NCBI GenBank assembly: GCA_032768795.1
Contig: CP136491.1
Location: forward strand, 992,001 to 1,056,000
Length of the DNA: 64,000 bases
Source of the DNA: Tremella fuciformis
Lineage: Eukaryota > Basidiomycota > Tremellomycetes > Tremellales > Tremellaceae
Reading direction: 5' to 3'
The notes beneath the pieces were generated by a model that saw only the letters and a list, made by a program, of their open reading frames with translations, had not been told where the DNA came from and did not search any database. Position numbers and translations under genes: made by a program. This document shows positions 33,501 through 43,900 of the stretch, piece after piece. Position 1 is the first letter of the stretch. Each line of letters starts with the position of its first letter.

Positions 33501-34824
33501 TTTCGACGAACTCTTTGCATCGGTCACCCACAAGTCTTCATTCCGCCTATTCCTCACCATCGTTAACTACCTCGACTGGGAATGCGACCAAATCGACATC
33601 ATCGGCGCATTCCTCAAGGCCAACATCGACAAGGACATCTTCATCGAGCCACCAGAAGGTAGCGACATCGCTGCCGATCACGTCCTGCACCTCCGGAAGT
33701 CATTATACGGTCTCCGACAATCACCGCACTTGTTCAACAAGCGCCTCGACGAGTTCCTACGGGAGCTAGGCTTCAAACCAACCCTAGCGGACCCATGCAT
33801 CTACTCGCTGCGACAAGGACACAAGCGGTGCATGATCTCAGTCCATGTTGACGACATGCTCATAGCCGGCAACGATCGATCAACAATCGACGAGATCAAG
33901 CGGAGGATCGACAAGGAACTTGAGTGCAAGGATCAAGGACCGGTCTCATACTTCCTCGGTATCAACATCTACCGAGACAGGCCAAACAAGAAGATGTACC
34001 TATCACAAGAGCACTACATCGAGGCAGTTCTTCAACGCTTCGGTGAAACCGGGAAAGCCTGCAAGACAATCTTGCCAGACGCAAAGCTCGTCGAGGCTAC
34101 GCCAAAGGAGGTCGAGGAGGCTCGAGACAAACCGTTTCCTGCACTCGCCGGGTCAATCCTCTATATCGCCACTATCACCCGACCCGACATCGCCTACGCA
34201 GCCTCACTGCTGTGTCGCTTCATAAGCAAATGGTCACTCGCGCATTGGAGGGCCGCAAAGCACCTACTGAGGTATCTTCGAGGAACCTCGGATCTTGCTC
34301 TCACCTTCGATGCTCATGGAGGGAGACGAGCACTGTTGGGATGGGCGGACGCAGACTGGGGTGGATGTCTCGATACACGCCGATCAACAACTGGCTATAT
34401 CTTCAACACCTACGGAGGCATCGTATCATGGAAAAGCAGGCGACAACCGACAGTCGCACTGTCAACGACACAGGCAGAGCTCCTTGCATCGACAGAAGCG
34501 GGCAAAGAGGCAATATGGCTCAGGCAACTATTGAACGACCTCGACCTAGGCATAGATGGAGCAGTGCCCATCTACAACGACAACAATGGGGCCATTCAAC
34601 TGGCCAAACATCAACACGGGTTCAAGTTGAACAAAGCATTCGACATGCGAGCCCAGTGGATACGAGAGCATCAAGCTGGTGGTCTGCTTGAGCTCAAATA
34701 CACACCAACGGACAGCAATCGAGCCGACATCCTGACCAAGACCCTTTCGGCCGAGAAGACAAGACAGCTCCGGCAGTTACTGGGATTGGAAAGACAAGGA
34801 GAAGGAGGGCAGATGAGTCAATAG
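30532..34824 (+). CDS. Copia-B gag-pol polyprotein
   Basis: Single frame of 1430 residues starting at the first ATG after the leader. Domains in order: gag-like N-terminus (about 1-250) with a His/Cys motif; aspartic protease IIDSGATSPF (about 343); integrase HHCC zinc motif and catalytic core (DLWGPA, DDHSKY, SDQGGEF, about 480-680); reverse transcriptase with WVFTRKIDGD, DIIGAFLKANID and the catalytic VHVDDMLIAGND (about 960-1115); RNase H with WADADWGGCLDTRRSTTGY and STTQAELLAST (about 1265-1310). Integrase before reverse transcriptase is the Ty1/copia order. All catalytic motifs are intact, so the element could be active. A Glu-rich linker lies between integrase and reverse transcriptase. 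Confidence 0.96.
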   Translation: MPSVQTVKEERKLNGRDNYAQWVREIRVVLGSAGLVPHITKDASAIRALVEARYPVSSPATAAETSKRAVALYEHEKEQSTALSTLYGSLTETVQNKLPSNLIDFENPQPKGLYDHLVTTYGADNGSRLAELWSSIFGETIPENEDPEPHLTAIRSQLAEITSSAITSKLTLEQFANQIGAYAAIRRLPSSYGLLASTFYSGTSSNKIHLDEVIDRVADEHRRRQQKGESVNEMGMLSKSLQKPASKRCIHHPDQGRHSTDECWKVIGVPKHIQEQRSAREAAKGRKQGGQAKKAREQMESEDDSSSESKRGSSRETKEEGYYATEIALHANDNLPSTSIIIDSGATSPFIKDKHLLSHLTKLDKAVKIQIGDGSIVEATHSGRLTFNNVWYNNALYVPSFSHNLLSTQRLGPYTGTHWRFSKDSATLVEKGKVILRGKKLGNLWVVDDTPVRTTSRIHRALQAIENTEAEDTRLLTWHKRLGHSNMRKVWELGKEGKLGAKWTGSFRRVECMDCLKGKATRSASLPNPRRASKPLVEVSVDLWGPATVQSREGFQYFLTCYDDHSKYVQAIPLKKKSDAAEALQDYIKLAENQLDRTVKTIRSDQGGEFTSKEFSHWCKSKGIEHTLTPTDAHNQNSRVERVHLTILNDIRTCLADSNLSSQFWVDALRYVVFTRNRLPDSQGKIPVALFRPHHDIDIRYEGMQPFGQHCIYRVVSPASKLDERGQCGRLLGYTEGSWGYKVLTQTNRVIASRDVTFITGKKTTPRSDEPRRILEPPQPEPRQASTSLDEDDDTSIELNEIVEAGEAPEEEEQREEMDDIPPQAVPRQGRGWANEYIREDAPSPEPNPDDGPEDPDRRLNQPIEADADEPRRSGRLAGQEPSHHPLHDIDMDYNRVAIEHALSAQSLTNPQSYTEARRAADWEEWNRAMDEEMTKMEKYGVWEKVPRENHRTLTGKWVFTRKIDGDTGKASQYKARFVVRGFQQVSGRDFDELFASVTHKSSFRLFLTIVNYLDWECDQIDIIGAFLKANIDKDIFIEPPEGSDIAADHVLHLRKSLYGLRQSPHLFNKRLDEFLRELGFKPTLADPCIYSLRQGHKRCMISVHVDDMLIAGNDRSTIDEIKRRIDKELECKDQGPVSYFLGINIYRDRPNKKMYLSQEHYIEAVLQRFGETGKACKTILPDAKLVEATPKEVEEARDKPFPALAGSILYIATITRPDIAYAASLLCRFISKWSLAHWRAAKHLLRYLRGTSDLALTFDAHGGRRALLGWADADWGGCLDTRRSTTGYIFNTYGGIVSWKSRRQPTVALSTTQAELLASTEAGKEAIWLRQLLNDLDLGIDGAVPIYNDNNGAIQLAKHQHGFKLNKAFDMRAQWIREHQAGGLLELKYTPTDSNRADILTKTLSAEKTRQLRQLLGLERQGEGGQMSQ

Positions 34825-34829
34825 ACATG

Positions 34830-34843
34830 CTCGCGAGGGGAGG
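34830..34843 (+). promoter_or_regulatory. Polypurine tract, Copia-B (same at 37564-37577, Copia-A)
   Basis: GCGAGGGGAGG immediately before the 3' LTR, the usual position for priming of plus-strand DNA. Confidence 0.75.
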
Positions 34844-35161
34844 CGACGGAAATAGGTGGTACGCTCACATGAGCTTGACTCATCTTCGAGTAACCTCGTC
34901 GAGGCTACTCGATCCTCGACGAGGTTGTGCCTCGACGAGGTTCACCCTCGACGAGGCAGAGAAGCTGCCACCAACGATAACTCCGCTTATAACGCCGACA
35001 CCCTCGACGACCTTGTAGAATGCCGCCGCCTGTTGCCCTCCTCATCACTCATAGCAAGTGCTGAGCGGGCAACAGGTAAGTCCGAATGCATCACTCATAG
35101 CAAGTGCTGAGCGGGCAACAGGTGACCGGAATCCCATTGCCTCAGAGCTAAGATTCCGTCG
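34844..35161 (+). repeat. Copia-B 3' LTR
   Basis: 318 bp; followed by the duplicated GCACA and the rest of Copia-A. Confidence 0.95.
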
Positions 35162-35166
35162 GCACA

Positions 35167-37558
35167 CAACCAAAACAGTCGAGTCGAGCGCGTCCATCTC
35201 ACCATCCTCAATGACATCCGGACATGTCTTGCGGACTCGAACTTGCCAACCCAGTTCTGGGTAGATGCACTGCGATATGTAGTCTTCACTCGGAACAGGC
35301 TACCAGGCTCCCACGCGAAAATCCCGATAACGCTCTTCCGACCAAACCACGACATCGACCTGCAGTACCAGGGGATGCAGCCATTCGGCCATCACTGCAT
35401 CTATCGAGTTGTGAACCCCGCATCGAAGCTCGACGAGCGGGGACAATGCGGTCGACTGCTGGGGTACACAGAAGGGAGCTGGGGCTACAAGGTGCTGACC
35501 CAATCCAACAGGGTCATCGCAAGCCGAGACGTCACATTCATCACGGGCAGGAAGACAACGCCCAGTTCAGATGAACCACGACAGACCCTGGAGCCGCCTC
35601 AACCTGGACCTCGACAACCATCGACGAGCCTCGACGAGGATGACGATACATCCATCGAGCTGAACGAGATAGTCGAGGCAGGGGAGGCACCAGAAGAAGA
35701 GGAACAAGGGGAAGAGATGGACGACATACCTCCCCAAGCCGTACCCAGGCAAGGAAGAGGCTGGGTCAATGAGTACATCCGAGAGGATGCACCGAGCCCG
35801 GAACCGAATCCCGACGACGGACCAGAGGATCCCGATCGTCGACTAAACGAGCTCACAGCGGCCGATGCAGATGAGCCAAGACGGTCGGGGAGACTAGCGG
35901 GCCAAGAACCTAGTCATCACCCTCTGCACGACATCGACATGGACTATAACCGAGTAGCCATAGAGCACGCGTTATCAGCCCAGTCACTCGACAACCCCCA
36001 GTCGTACACCGAAGCTCGTCGAGCCGCAGACTGGGAGGATTGGAAATCGGCCATGGACGAGGAGATGGGAAAGATGGAGAAGTACGGAGTGTGGGAGATG
36101 GTTCCCAAGGAGAATCACCGCACTCTTACAGGCAAATGGGTATTCACCCGCAAGATCGACGGGGACACAGGCAAAGCGAGTCAGCACAAGGCCAGATTCG
36201 TTGTGAGAGGATTTCAACAAGTCTCAGGACGAGACTTCGACGAACTCTTTGCTTCGGTCACCCACAAGTCATCATTCCGCCTGTTCCTCTCCATCGTCAA
36301 CTACCTCGACTGGGAATGCGACCAAATAGATATCATTGGAGCATTCCTCAAGGCCAACATCGACAAGGACATCTTCATCGAGCCACCAGAAGGCAGCGAC
36401 ATCGCCGCCGGACACGTTCTGCACCTCCGGAAATCACTATACGGTCTCCGACAATCACCGCACTTGTTCAACAAGCGCCTCGACGAGTTCCTACGGGAGC
36501 TAGGCTTCAAACCGACCCTAGCGGATCCATGCATCTACTCGCTGCGACAAGGACACAAGCGGTGCATGATCTCAGTCCACGTTGACGACATGCTCATAGC
36601 CGGCAACGATCGATCAACAATTGACGAGATCAAACGGAAGATCAACAAGGAACTCGAGTGCAAGGACCAAGGACCGGTCTCTTACTTCCTCGGTATCAAC
36701 ATCTACCGAGATAGGTCAAACAAGAAGATGTACCTGTCACAAGAGCACTACATCGAGGCAGTTCTTCAACGCTTCGGTGAACCCGGCAAAGCCTGCAAGA
36801 CAATCTTGCCTGACGCAAAGCTCGTCGAGGCTACGCCAAAGGAGGTCGACGAGGCTCGAGATAAACCATTTCCAGCACTCGCCGGGTCAATCCTCTATAT
36901 TGCCACGATCACCCGACCCGACATCGCCTACGCAGCATCACTGCTCTGTCGCTTCATCAGCAAATGGTCACTCGCACATTGGAGGGCCGCAAAGCACCTA
37001 TTAAGGTACCTGCGAGGAACATCAGATCTCGCACTCACCTTTGACGCACATGCAGGAAGAAGAGCACTGCTAGGCTGGGCAGACGCAGACTGGGGTGGAT
37101 GTCTCGACACACGTCGATCTACAACCGGCTACGTCTTCAATACATACGGGGGCATTGTGTCATGGAAAAGCAGGCGACAACCGACAGTCGCACTCTCGAC
37201 GACACAGGCCGAACTCCTAGCATCAACAGAAGCGGGCAAAGAGGCAATATGGCTCAGGCAATTATTGAACGACCTCGACCTCGGTATAGATGGGGCAGTG
37301 CCCATCTACAACGACAACAATGGAGCCATTCAACTGGCCAAACATCAACACGGGTTCAAGCTGAACAAAGCATTTGACATGCGAGCCCAGTGGATACGAG
37401 AGCATCAAGCTGGTGGACTGCTTGAGCTCAAATACACACCAACGGACAGCAACCGAGCCGACATCCTGACCAAGAACCTTTCGGCCGAGAAGACGAGACA
37501 GCTTCGGCAGCTACTGGGCTTGGGAAGACAAGGAGAAGCAGAGCAGCAGAGTCAATAG
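35167..37558 (+). pseudogene. Copia-A gag-pol, second part (integrase end, RT, RNase H)
   Basis: Resumes at NQNSRVERVHL and carries integrase C-part, reverse transcriptase (VHVDDMLIAG) and RNase H (WADADWGGCLD) to the stop at 37558. It differs from Copia-B at many more positions than the first part does, for example GSHAKIPITLFRPNH against DSQGKIPVALFRPHH. Confidence 0.93.
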
Positions 37559-37577
37559 ACATGCTCGCGAGGGGAGG

Positions 37578-37895
37578 CGACGGAAATAGGTAGTACGCTC
37601 ACATGAGCTTGACTCAGCCTCGAGTAGCCTCGTCGAGGCACACACATCCTCGACGAGGTTGTGCCTCGACGAGGTTCATCCTCGACGAGGCAGGGGAAGC
37701 TGCCACAACGATAACTCCGCATATAACGCCGACACCCTCGACGACCTTGTAGAATGCCGCCGCCTGTTGCCCTCCTCATCACTCATAGCAAGTGCTGAGC
37801 GGGCAACAGGTAAGTCCGAATGCATCACTCATAGCAAGTGCTGAGCGGGCAACAGGTGACCGGAATCCCATTGCCTCAGAGCTAAGATTCCGTCG
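37578..37895 (+). repeat. Copia-A 3' LTR
   Basis: 318 bp, reads identical to 27801-28118; followed by the duplicated GGCCC and MULE sequence. Confidence 0.95.
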
Positions 37896-37900
37896 GGCCC

Positions 37901-38402
37901 CTCCGAGGCCTTGTCGCTCGTCCCAGAGACACAGGAAGACGCCTGGGAACTTGCGGACGATGAGGACGACTTTGGGCCGGTCCGTCCGATCACAAACCTA
38001 GCTCACGCACGGATCATCGTCCCGCCTCAAGCCACCGAGGCTGCAGCCGTCTCTCTGCTCCGCCGGACTGCTCTGGAGCACGGCGTATGTGTCACGACTA
38101 AGGCCAGCCACCCAGCAAAGGGGATCCGCTACATGTGGTGTCATTCCTCGGGTCAACACCGCTCGGCCAAGCTTCCGCATGTCCAGAGACTGCGGACACG
38201 AGATGTCAGAACGCGAAAGACGGGATGCCCGTTCCGTGCGACCGTGAGGCGCACGGAAGACACGCACGGAACGCGATTCGTGGTCGAAATCACCTGCGAT
38301 CAGCACAATCACGAGCGGATCGATCCAGCCTTAATTGCCCATGTCCGGCGAGAGACGAGGACGCCCGAAGTAGCCTTGGCGATCGAGAGGCTAGTGGACA
38401 AG
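37901..38402 (+). pseudogene. MULE transposase, segment 2 (zinc-binding DNA domain)
   Basis: Continues the MULE frame with SEALSLVPETQEDAW. Contains TGCPFRATVRR and CDQHNHE, i.e. a C...C...HxH arrangement as in FAR1/WRKY-like domains found at the N-terminus of MULE transposases. Broken at 38402 (VDK) by the Ty3 element and resumes at 47315. Confidence 0.88.
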
Positions 38403-39174
38403 TGTCAGACCTGTACCCGGTGACCTGTATTAGATCCAACTAAAGCTCACCTAAATCAATCTATCGGTTCAAGCTGCTAACTATTAACGACTATTCGTAA
38501 CAGATAGTAACGAACAAGAGTAGAGTGGAACCAAGCTGGGTGAGGAGCGATCAAGACTCACTTCACTTATCTATCTCTCGTCACTGGTACGGTCGATTCT
38601 CTAAGTAGACGTTCTATCTAGAGGACTAGTTAACTAGATCGCTGAGGAACTTCCTCTGCGATCTTCCTTCTTAAGTATCTGCTGACTCTCGCCCGCTCTC
38701 ACTCTGATCCTTCTAGCATCGTCCTTCGTGGATCGTTCCATCGTTCTCCTAGTCGCTTCTACTCGTTCCCAATACTCTCTAGTATTCTCTCGTCGTCTCT
38801 CTTCTCTTCTATCGTCTTCTCTCCGCGCTGGCTTGCATCTAATCTCCTTGCGTGCCCGTCGTCGTCCTTATCGTCCTCGGTCTCCGCCCCGTGGCCCTGA
38901 CTGTGAGATAACTCTATCCTCCGTTATCGTGGACCTGACTCTTGTCCTTGCGTGCGTTCCTATCTCAACTCGGCCGATGGAAGACTGAGACGTATCCTTC
39001 TATCGTTCTCCAGGTTGTTCCAGCGCTTTCAAGAGCAAGTCGTAGTTATTCGTGACTAATAGTGACGGTTCTATCGTACTCACGTTCTTCGGTTCGTAGG
39101 ATCCTTTGGATGTTTCCGTCGGAAGTTGCCTCGTGGTAGTCTCGTGGTCAGGATGCCGTGTCGGTTTCCTGACA
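38403..39174 (-). repeat. Ty3 element LTR (3' LTR in the element's sense)
   Basis: 772 bp. Carries ACTATTCGT / TAACGAA motifs near both ends and TAACTAGATCGC at 38631-38642. Confidence 0.95.
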
Positions 39175-39485
39175 CTCCTCCCTCCTTTACATCATGAGTC
39201 CCTTCATGATAAGATTAGTCGCGACTGATTTTTATTTGTTCTTGATACCGCCTATCGGTTGTCGCTTATCGTCCCGTTGCCTAGCAACGACTTTCTACAT
39301 GTCGAGCATCTGCGAGTTGTCACCCTAGTTGCCTAGCAACCGCTCGCTCTTGCGCCTGCCTCATACTCGTTTTTACTCGTAACGCCGTTTTGCCGATAGA
39401 CGCCCGCAGGATACATAAGGGCGTGACTGCGCCCTCTCGTTGTTCGTTCGTACATCTACTTTTCTTGACCTTTGGCGTACCCCCT

Positions 39486-40845
39486 ATGGCCCGCTCTCGC
39501 GCATCCGCCCAACGACGTGTGAGTACTCGATCATGTTCGTGGCTATTACTGACCAAGAGCATAAGGGACGCTTCACGCGCAAGTCCACCTCGCCCGCTAT
39601 GACGCCCCTGCCTGAGTTGGACGAGTTGGCTCCGTCAAACGAAACCCGACAAGATCTCACCCAGATGGATGCGGACCCGAGTGAGTTACTACTACTCGCT
39701 CGTATTTGTCACTAATAGCAGATGAGACACCTGCCCTCCCCACTCTCTCGGATGGAGAAGGCGTCACCCAGCCTCTCGCCCCCGCCGATACCGTCTCAGC
39801 TCCCGCTGCTCTCGAACGTGCCCCCACTGCCCCTCTGAACACCGCCCAAGACAAGACTTCGTCGCCCGCCCCGGAGGTTGACAACAAATCCGAAGGTGTG
39901 TTTGTTTTCTTGTATTCGTGTGTATTCGTTCCTAATAGTTTCCAGATGGATCCGAGACTACTGATCCCGAGGGTAACGTCGATGAAGACCCTAGTAAGTC
40001 GTTCCTATTCGATTTTATCCGCAACTAATAGCAGCCTTCCTTCTTTCCTCCGATCCCCCCGCCATCGAAGACGAGCTGGACTCGTCGGAGACAGAGTCCG
40101 AACCCCCTCGCAAGAAGGGTTCCAAGGGGAAAGGGAAACAACGCGCCATTGTCGATACTCCTATTCGCGAGCTCGACGAGACCAAACCCATTCCGTCCAC
40201 TCCGGAATCAGTTGATCCCGACGAGATCCTGGCCATTGTGAGTAGTTTCTATTCGTTACGAATAGTAACTAATTGTAGGACTATGCCACGTTCATGTCAG
40301 CCGCCCACGCGAGTCAGACCCCGTCTAAGTTTGTTCCGAAGGCAAGTGATCTCGTACTGTTTGGGGTTAATAGTAACGAATAGTCCCACACTGTCGATGT
40401 CCCCCCGCCCTACAAACGGCCGTCCGAACTTAAGGCCGGTGAGGCGCCGCCCAAGCGTGCTGCTCGCGGCACGCGCCCACTTTCAAATGAGAAGTTCGCC
40501 GAACAGCAAAAATATCCGGTCTCGGTTCCACCGTGCCGAGGCTGTCTCAAGGCCAAGCTTGTTTGTCGAGTCAAGCCAGGCTCAATTCGCTGTGCTGTGT
40601 GCACTTCGGCATGTTCTTTCTCAGACCCCGCGCCTTATCTTCAGGTTTTACGAGAGCATTTCCTTTCCCTCAAGGAAGGTCTGAAGGGACTCGAACGCGC
40701 TCGATTGAATTCGTCTACCTCCGGGACAGTCACTATCCCTGCGGGCACTTTTGCGGACATACATTCGCGCATTTCCCAGATAGGTGAAGCCGAGGCAGCT
40801 GTTCGTACTTTGGAGTCGCTGAAGAGGAAGAATAGGGAAATGTAG
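39486..40845 (+). CDS. Antisense spliced gene in the chromovirus; Cys-cluster protein
   Basis: Seven exons join in phase: 39486-39516, 39558-39680, 39722-39895, 39946-39993, 40035-40237, 40279-40341, 40384-40845 (1104 nt, 367 residues). Introns are 41-50 nt; six are GT-AG and the sixth (40342-40383) starts GCAAGT, a GC-AG intron. Most end in TAATAG-type sequence. The protein starts MARSRASAQRQHKGRFTRKS, has an acidic Pro/Ser-rich middle (ETPALPTLSDGEG, DELDSSETESEPP), a basic KKGSKGKGKQR, then a cluster PPCRGCLKAKLVCRV... with Cys at 265, 268, 275, 284, 287 and 291 (CX2CX6CX8CX2CX3C), close to but not identical with fungal Zn2Cys6, and a helical C-terminus (LREHFLSLKEGLKGLERARL). Probably nuclear and DNA- or RNA-binding. 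It runs opposite to gag-pol, so splice sites are silent in genomic RNA, which would let introns survive transposition. No homologue recognised. Confidence 0.8.
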
Positions 40846-40912
40846 CATATAGTCATCTATCGTTGTACCTATGAAGTCCTCAATCGCACTGGGTGCTATT
40901 TGGGACTAATAG

Positions 40913-43900
40913 TTACTGACGACTTCTTAGATTATGCCTGTGCCCGGTCTCTTGCCTGACTGACTCTTGAGTTCGTTGTCGTTTGTTAGGTCGTATAGGC
41001 TCTTCTTTGTCGCTATTTGTCTTTATTCGTTTTGAATAGCTCCTATCTTTCTTGATTCCTCCGAATGTGTGACCAATGGGCTTGTCGGGGTGTCGCTCGT
41101 GGAATGTTCTTACAACCTCTGCCGCGTTTCTGACGTTCACCTCCGGCTCCCAGCCCACTTCATCGTCCCCGTAGCCTCTCCACTCCACTAGGTACTCGAC
41201 TTTCCCATTCCTTGTTCTTCTTGAGTCCAGAATCCTCTCGACTTCAAATTCAGCATCAGGCTCCACTATAGTTGGTAGTCCTTGTGGTTGCCCTTTTGGT
41301 CGTATTCGTTTGTCTTCGACGCTAATAACGTCCACAGGATGCAGTCTGGACACATGAAAAACATTGTGGATCTTGAGCGTCGCTGGTAACTTCAATTTCT
41401 TCGCGTGTGTTCCTATTGATTCTTCCACCTGGAAGGGTCCATCTCGCCTGTAGTCGAGTTTCTTGCTGGGTCGTTTCGTGTTAAGGCCCTCGAGGTCCAA
41501 CATGACATAGTCTCCGTCCTTGATTTCGACCTGCGGCTGGTGCTTCCTGTTGTAGTACTTCTCCATTTCCTTTCCTGCTCGTACATAGTTCTCCCTGCAG
41601 ATTGAGTGAACTTCGTTCATTGAGTTCGCACGTTGTCTTGCTTGCTGGTTGTCGACTTTATTCGGTTCTAATATTTCCTGAACCCATCTAGGATGAAATC
41701 CGTGTAGCGCATAGAACGGGGTCATTCCTATCGTATCGTGATGGGCGTTGTTGATGGCGAACTGGGCGAATGCCAACAACGGTGCCCAGTTGTCCTGGTC
41801 GAAGTTGGTGAAGATCCTCATGAATCCCTCTACCTTCTGGTTATGTCGCTCGGTTTGACCATCAGTCTGCGGCCTTCTTGCCGTACTGAGTGCCAATCGA
41901 ATGTCGAATTGCTCCGTTAGACTCCTCCAGAAGTCTGATACAAATTTACTTCCCCTGTCAGATACAATCGTGCTCGGCAGTCCGTATCTGGAGAAAACCG
42001 TATCGAATAGTAACGAACACATTTCGGGTGCGTTCAACTTTGTTACCGTGGGTATGAGCACTGTGTACTTTGTCAAGCGGTCGACCACTACTAGTATTGA
42101 ATTGAAGTTGTTTGAGACTGGCAGCTCTTCGATGAAGTCCATCGTGATGTCCTCGAACGGTAGGCGTGGAACTTCCAAGGTTCGTAGCTGACCTCTTGGT
42201 CTCTGGTTGAAAGGCTTGGTGCGCAGACAGGCTGTGCAGCTCGACACGTACTTGGTGACGTGCGCAGTGAGCCCAGGCCAGTAATAGTCCCGTTGAACCG
42301 CCTTCATAGTCCTTTTAACTCCTGGATGTCCTGCCAACGGAGTGTCGTGTCTTGAGTTTATGATCTTGAACCTCAAATCATCGTAGTCTGGGATATAGAT
42401 TTTGCCGTCGATGCGGATGAATCCTTGTTGGTCTATTTCGACTCTAGTATCGCTTGATAGTCGCAATTCGTTCCTAATATCTTCGAGCGGTTTCTGTGCG
42501 GCAATCCCTTCGATGACTTGCCTGCACTGCTCGTCCTTCATATACCCTTCCCTTACTCTGCTTCCATCGATGATCCAATCATACGTGTTCGGGTCTGCTG
42601 TACTGGGTGATTCGGTCGTTGTAACCCCATACATTTCAAGGGGTTCCTGGTCTTCGACGATTGAAGCTGTCTTCTTTGACTCTTCTAAGTTCGTCACTAT
42701 TTGGTCCAATTCGTTCTCAGCATCGATTGTCTCGATCACCTGTCGAACCTTTGAGTCCGTTTGGTAACTGTCACCGCCTCTTGTCCCTGCCAGGTCAGGT
42801 CGTCTCGACAGGGCGTCTGGTACCACGTTGCCCTTACCTGGGGTGTACACTATTCGTAGATCGAAGCGAGCCAGGATCTCTGCCCATCTGGCCTCCCTGT
42901 TTGATACCTGCTTCGGCATGGTATACCCTATCAAGGGCTGATGGTCGGTAACAAAGATTATTGGCCATTTGCTGCCCTCGAAATATGCTCGATGATGTTG
43001 TAAGCAATAAATAATTGCGAATAGTTCTTTCTCGGTGACAGTCCAGTTCTCCTCACTCGGTTTGAGCCTTGCTGAACCATAATGGATTGCCGTTCGCTTC
43101 ATGGTGTTGCGATCCACATGGTAGATCACATACCCAATGGCGAAGTCCGAGGCATCCGTGTGTACCTCTATCGGGAGCTCTGGATCGAAGTGCCCGAGAA
43201 TAGGCGGTGATGATAGGGCACCTTTCAGCGACTGAAATGCCTTGTCAGCCTCTTCGTTCCAAATAAACCTTGCTTTCTTCGACATCAACTTGTTGAGAGG
43301 TCTCGCAATTCCCGAGAAGTTGGGTACAAATCTTCGGTAGTAACTGAAAAGACCCACCGCAGATCGTAGTTCCTTCTGTGTAGTCGGGATAGGGAAGTTC
43401 CTAATAGTTTCTGTTAGTCCTTCGTCGGTTGCTATCCCCTCCGCAGACACCCTGTGTCCTAAGAATGTAATGCTGTCTTTCTCGAACTCGCATTTTGCTG
43501 CTTTTAGTCGAAGCTCCCATTGTCGTAGTATATCGAAGACTGTCTTGGTAAGAGCTCGAAGTTCTTCAACCGTTTTCGCGTAAATGAGAATGTCGTCGAT
43601 ATATACGTAGACACCTTTCCCTATTAGTTCCGAAAATATATCGTTCATAAAATGTTGGAACGTTGCGGGAGCCCCTTTTAGGCCATCCCTCATCACAGTG
43701 GACTCGAACATACCAAAGATAGTCCTGAACGCTGTCAGGTGTTCGTGTCCTTCAGCCATCCGCACCAGCTGATAGGCCCCTGCCAAATCCAGCTTCGTGT
43801 AGAACCGTGCGTCACGTAGATCTGCCAAGATCTGCGAGATTAATGGTAACGGATAGGCGCTATTTACTGTGGCTTCATTTAGCTTGCGATAGTCCACGAC

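Larger units (their letters stand above)
30117..35161 (+). mobile_element. Copia-B: intact Ty1/copia retrotransposon nested in Copia-A
   Basis: Two identical-looking 318-bp LTRs (30117-30434, 34844-35161) and 5-bp duplications GCACA (30112-30116, 35162-35166), inserted in the integrase region of Copia-A. One uninterrupted 1430-codon frame. LTR ends as in Copia-A; the first third of the LTR differs from Copia-A (GGTGGTACGC, CTACTCGATCC) while the rest is nearly the same. Confidence 0.96.
27801..37895 (+). mobile_element. Copia-A: Ty1/copia retrotransposon, split by Copia-B
   Basis: Bounded by two 318-bp LTRs that read identical, with 5-bp duplications GGCCC at 27796-27800 and 37896-37900. Internal sequence is 28119-30116 plus 35162-37577; between these lies Copia-B. 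LTR ends are CGACGGAA...TTCCGTCG instead of TG...CA. A primer-binding-like TGGTAACGTC follows the first LTR and a purine tract GAGGGGAGG precedes the last. Confidence 0.95.

Noticed and set aside
28269..34691. Many minus-strand and out-of-frame open frames over the copia elements
   Set aside because: Shadows of the long polyprotein frame; present in both copies only because the DNA is repeated.
39320..39562. Minus-strand frame between pol and the 3' LTR as an env-like third frame
   Set aside because: No membrane segment or signal peptide, and the region is better explained by the spliced plus-strand gene.
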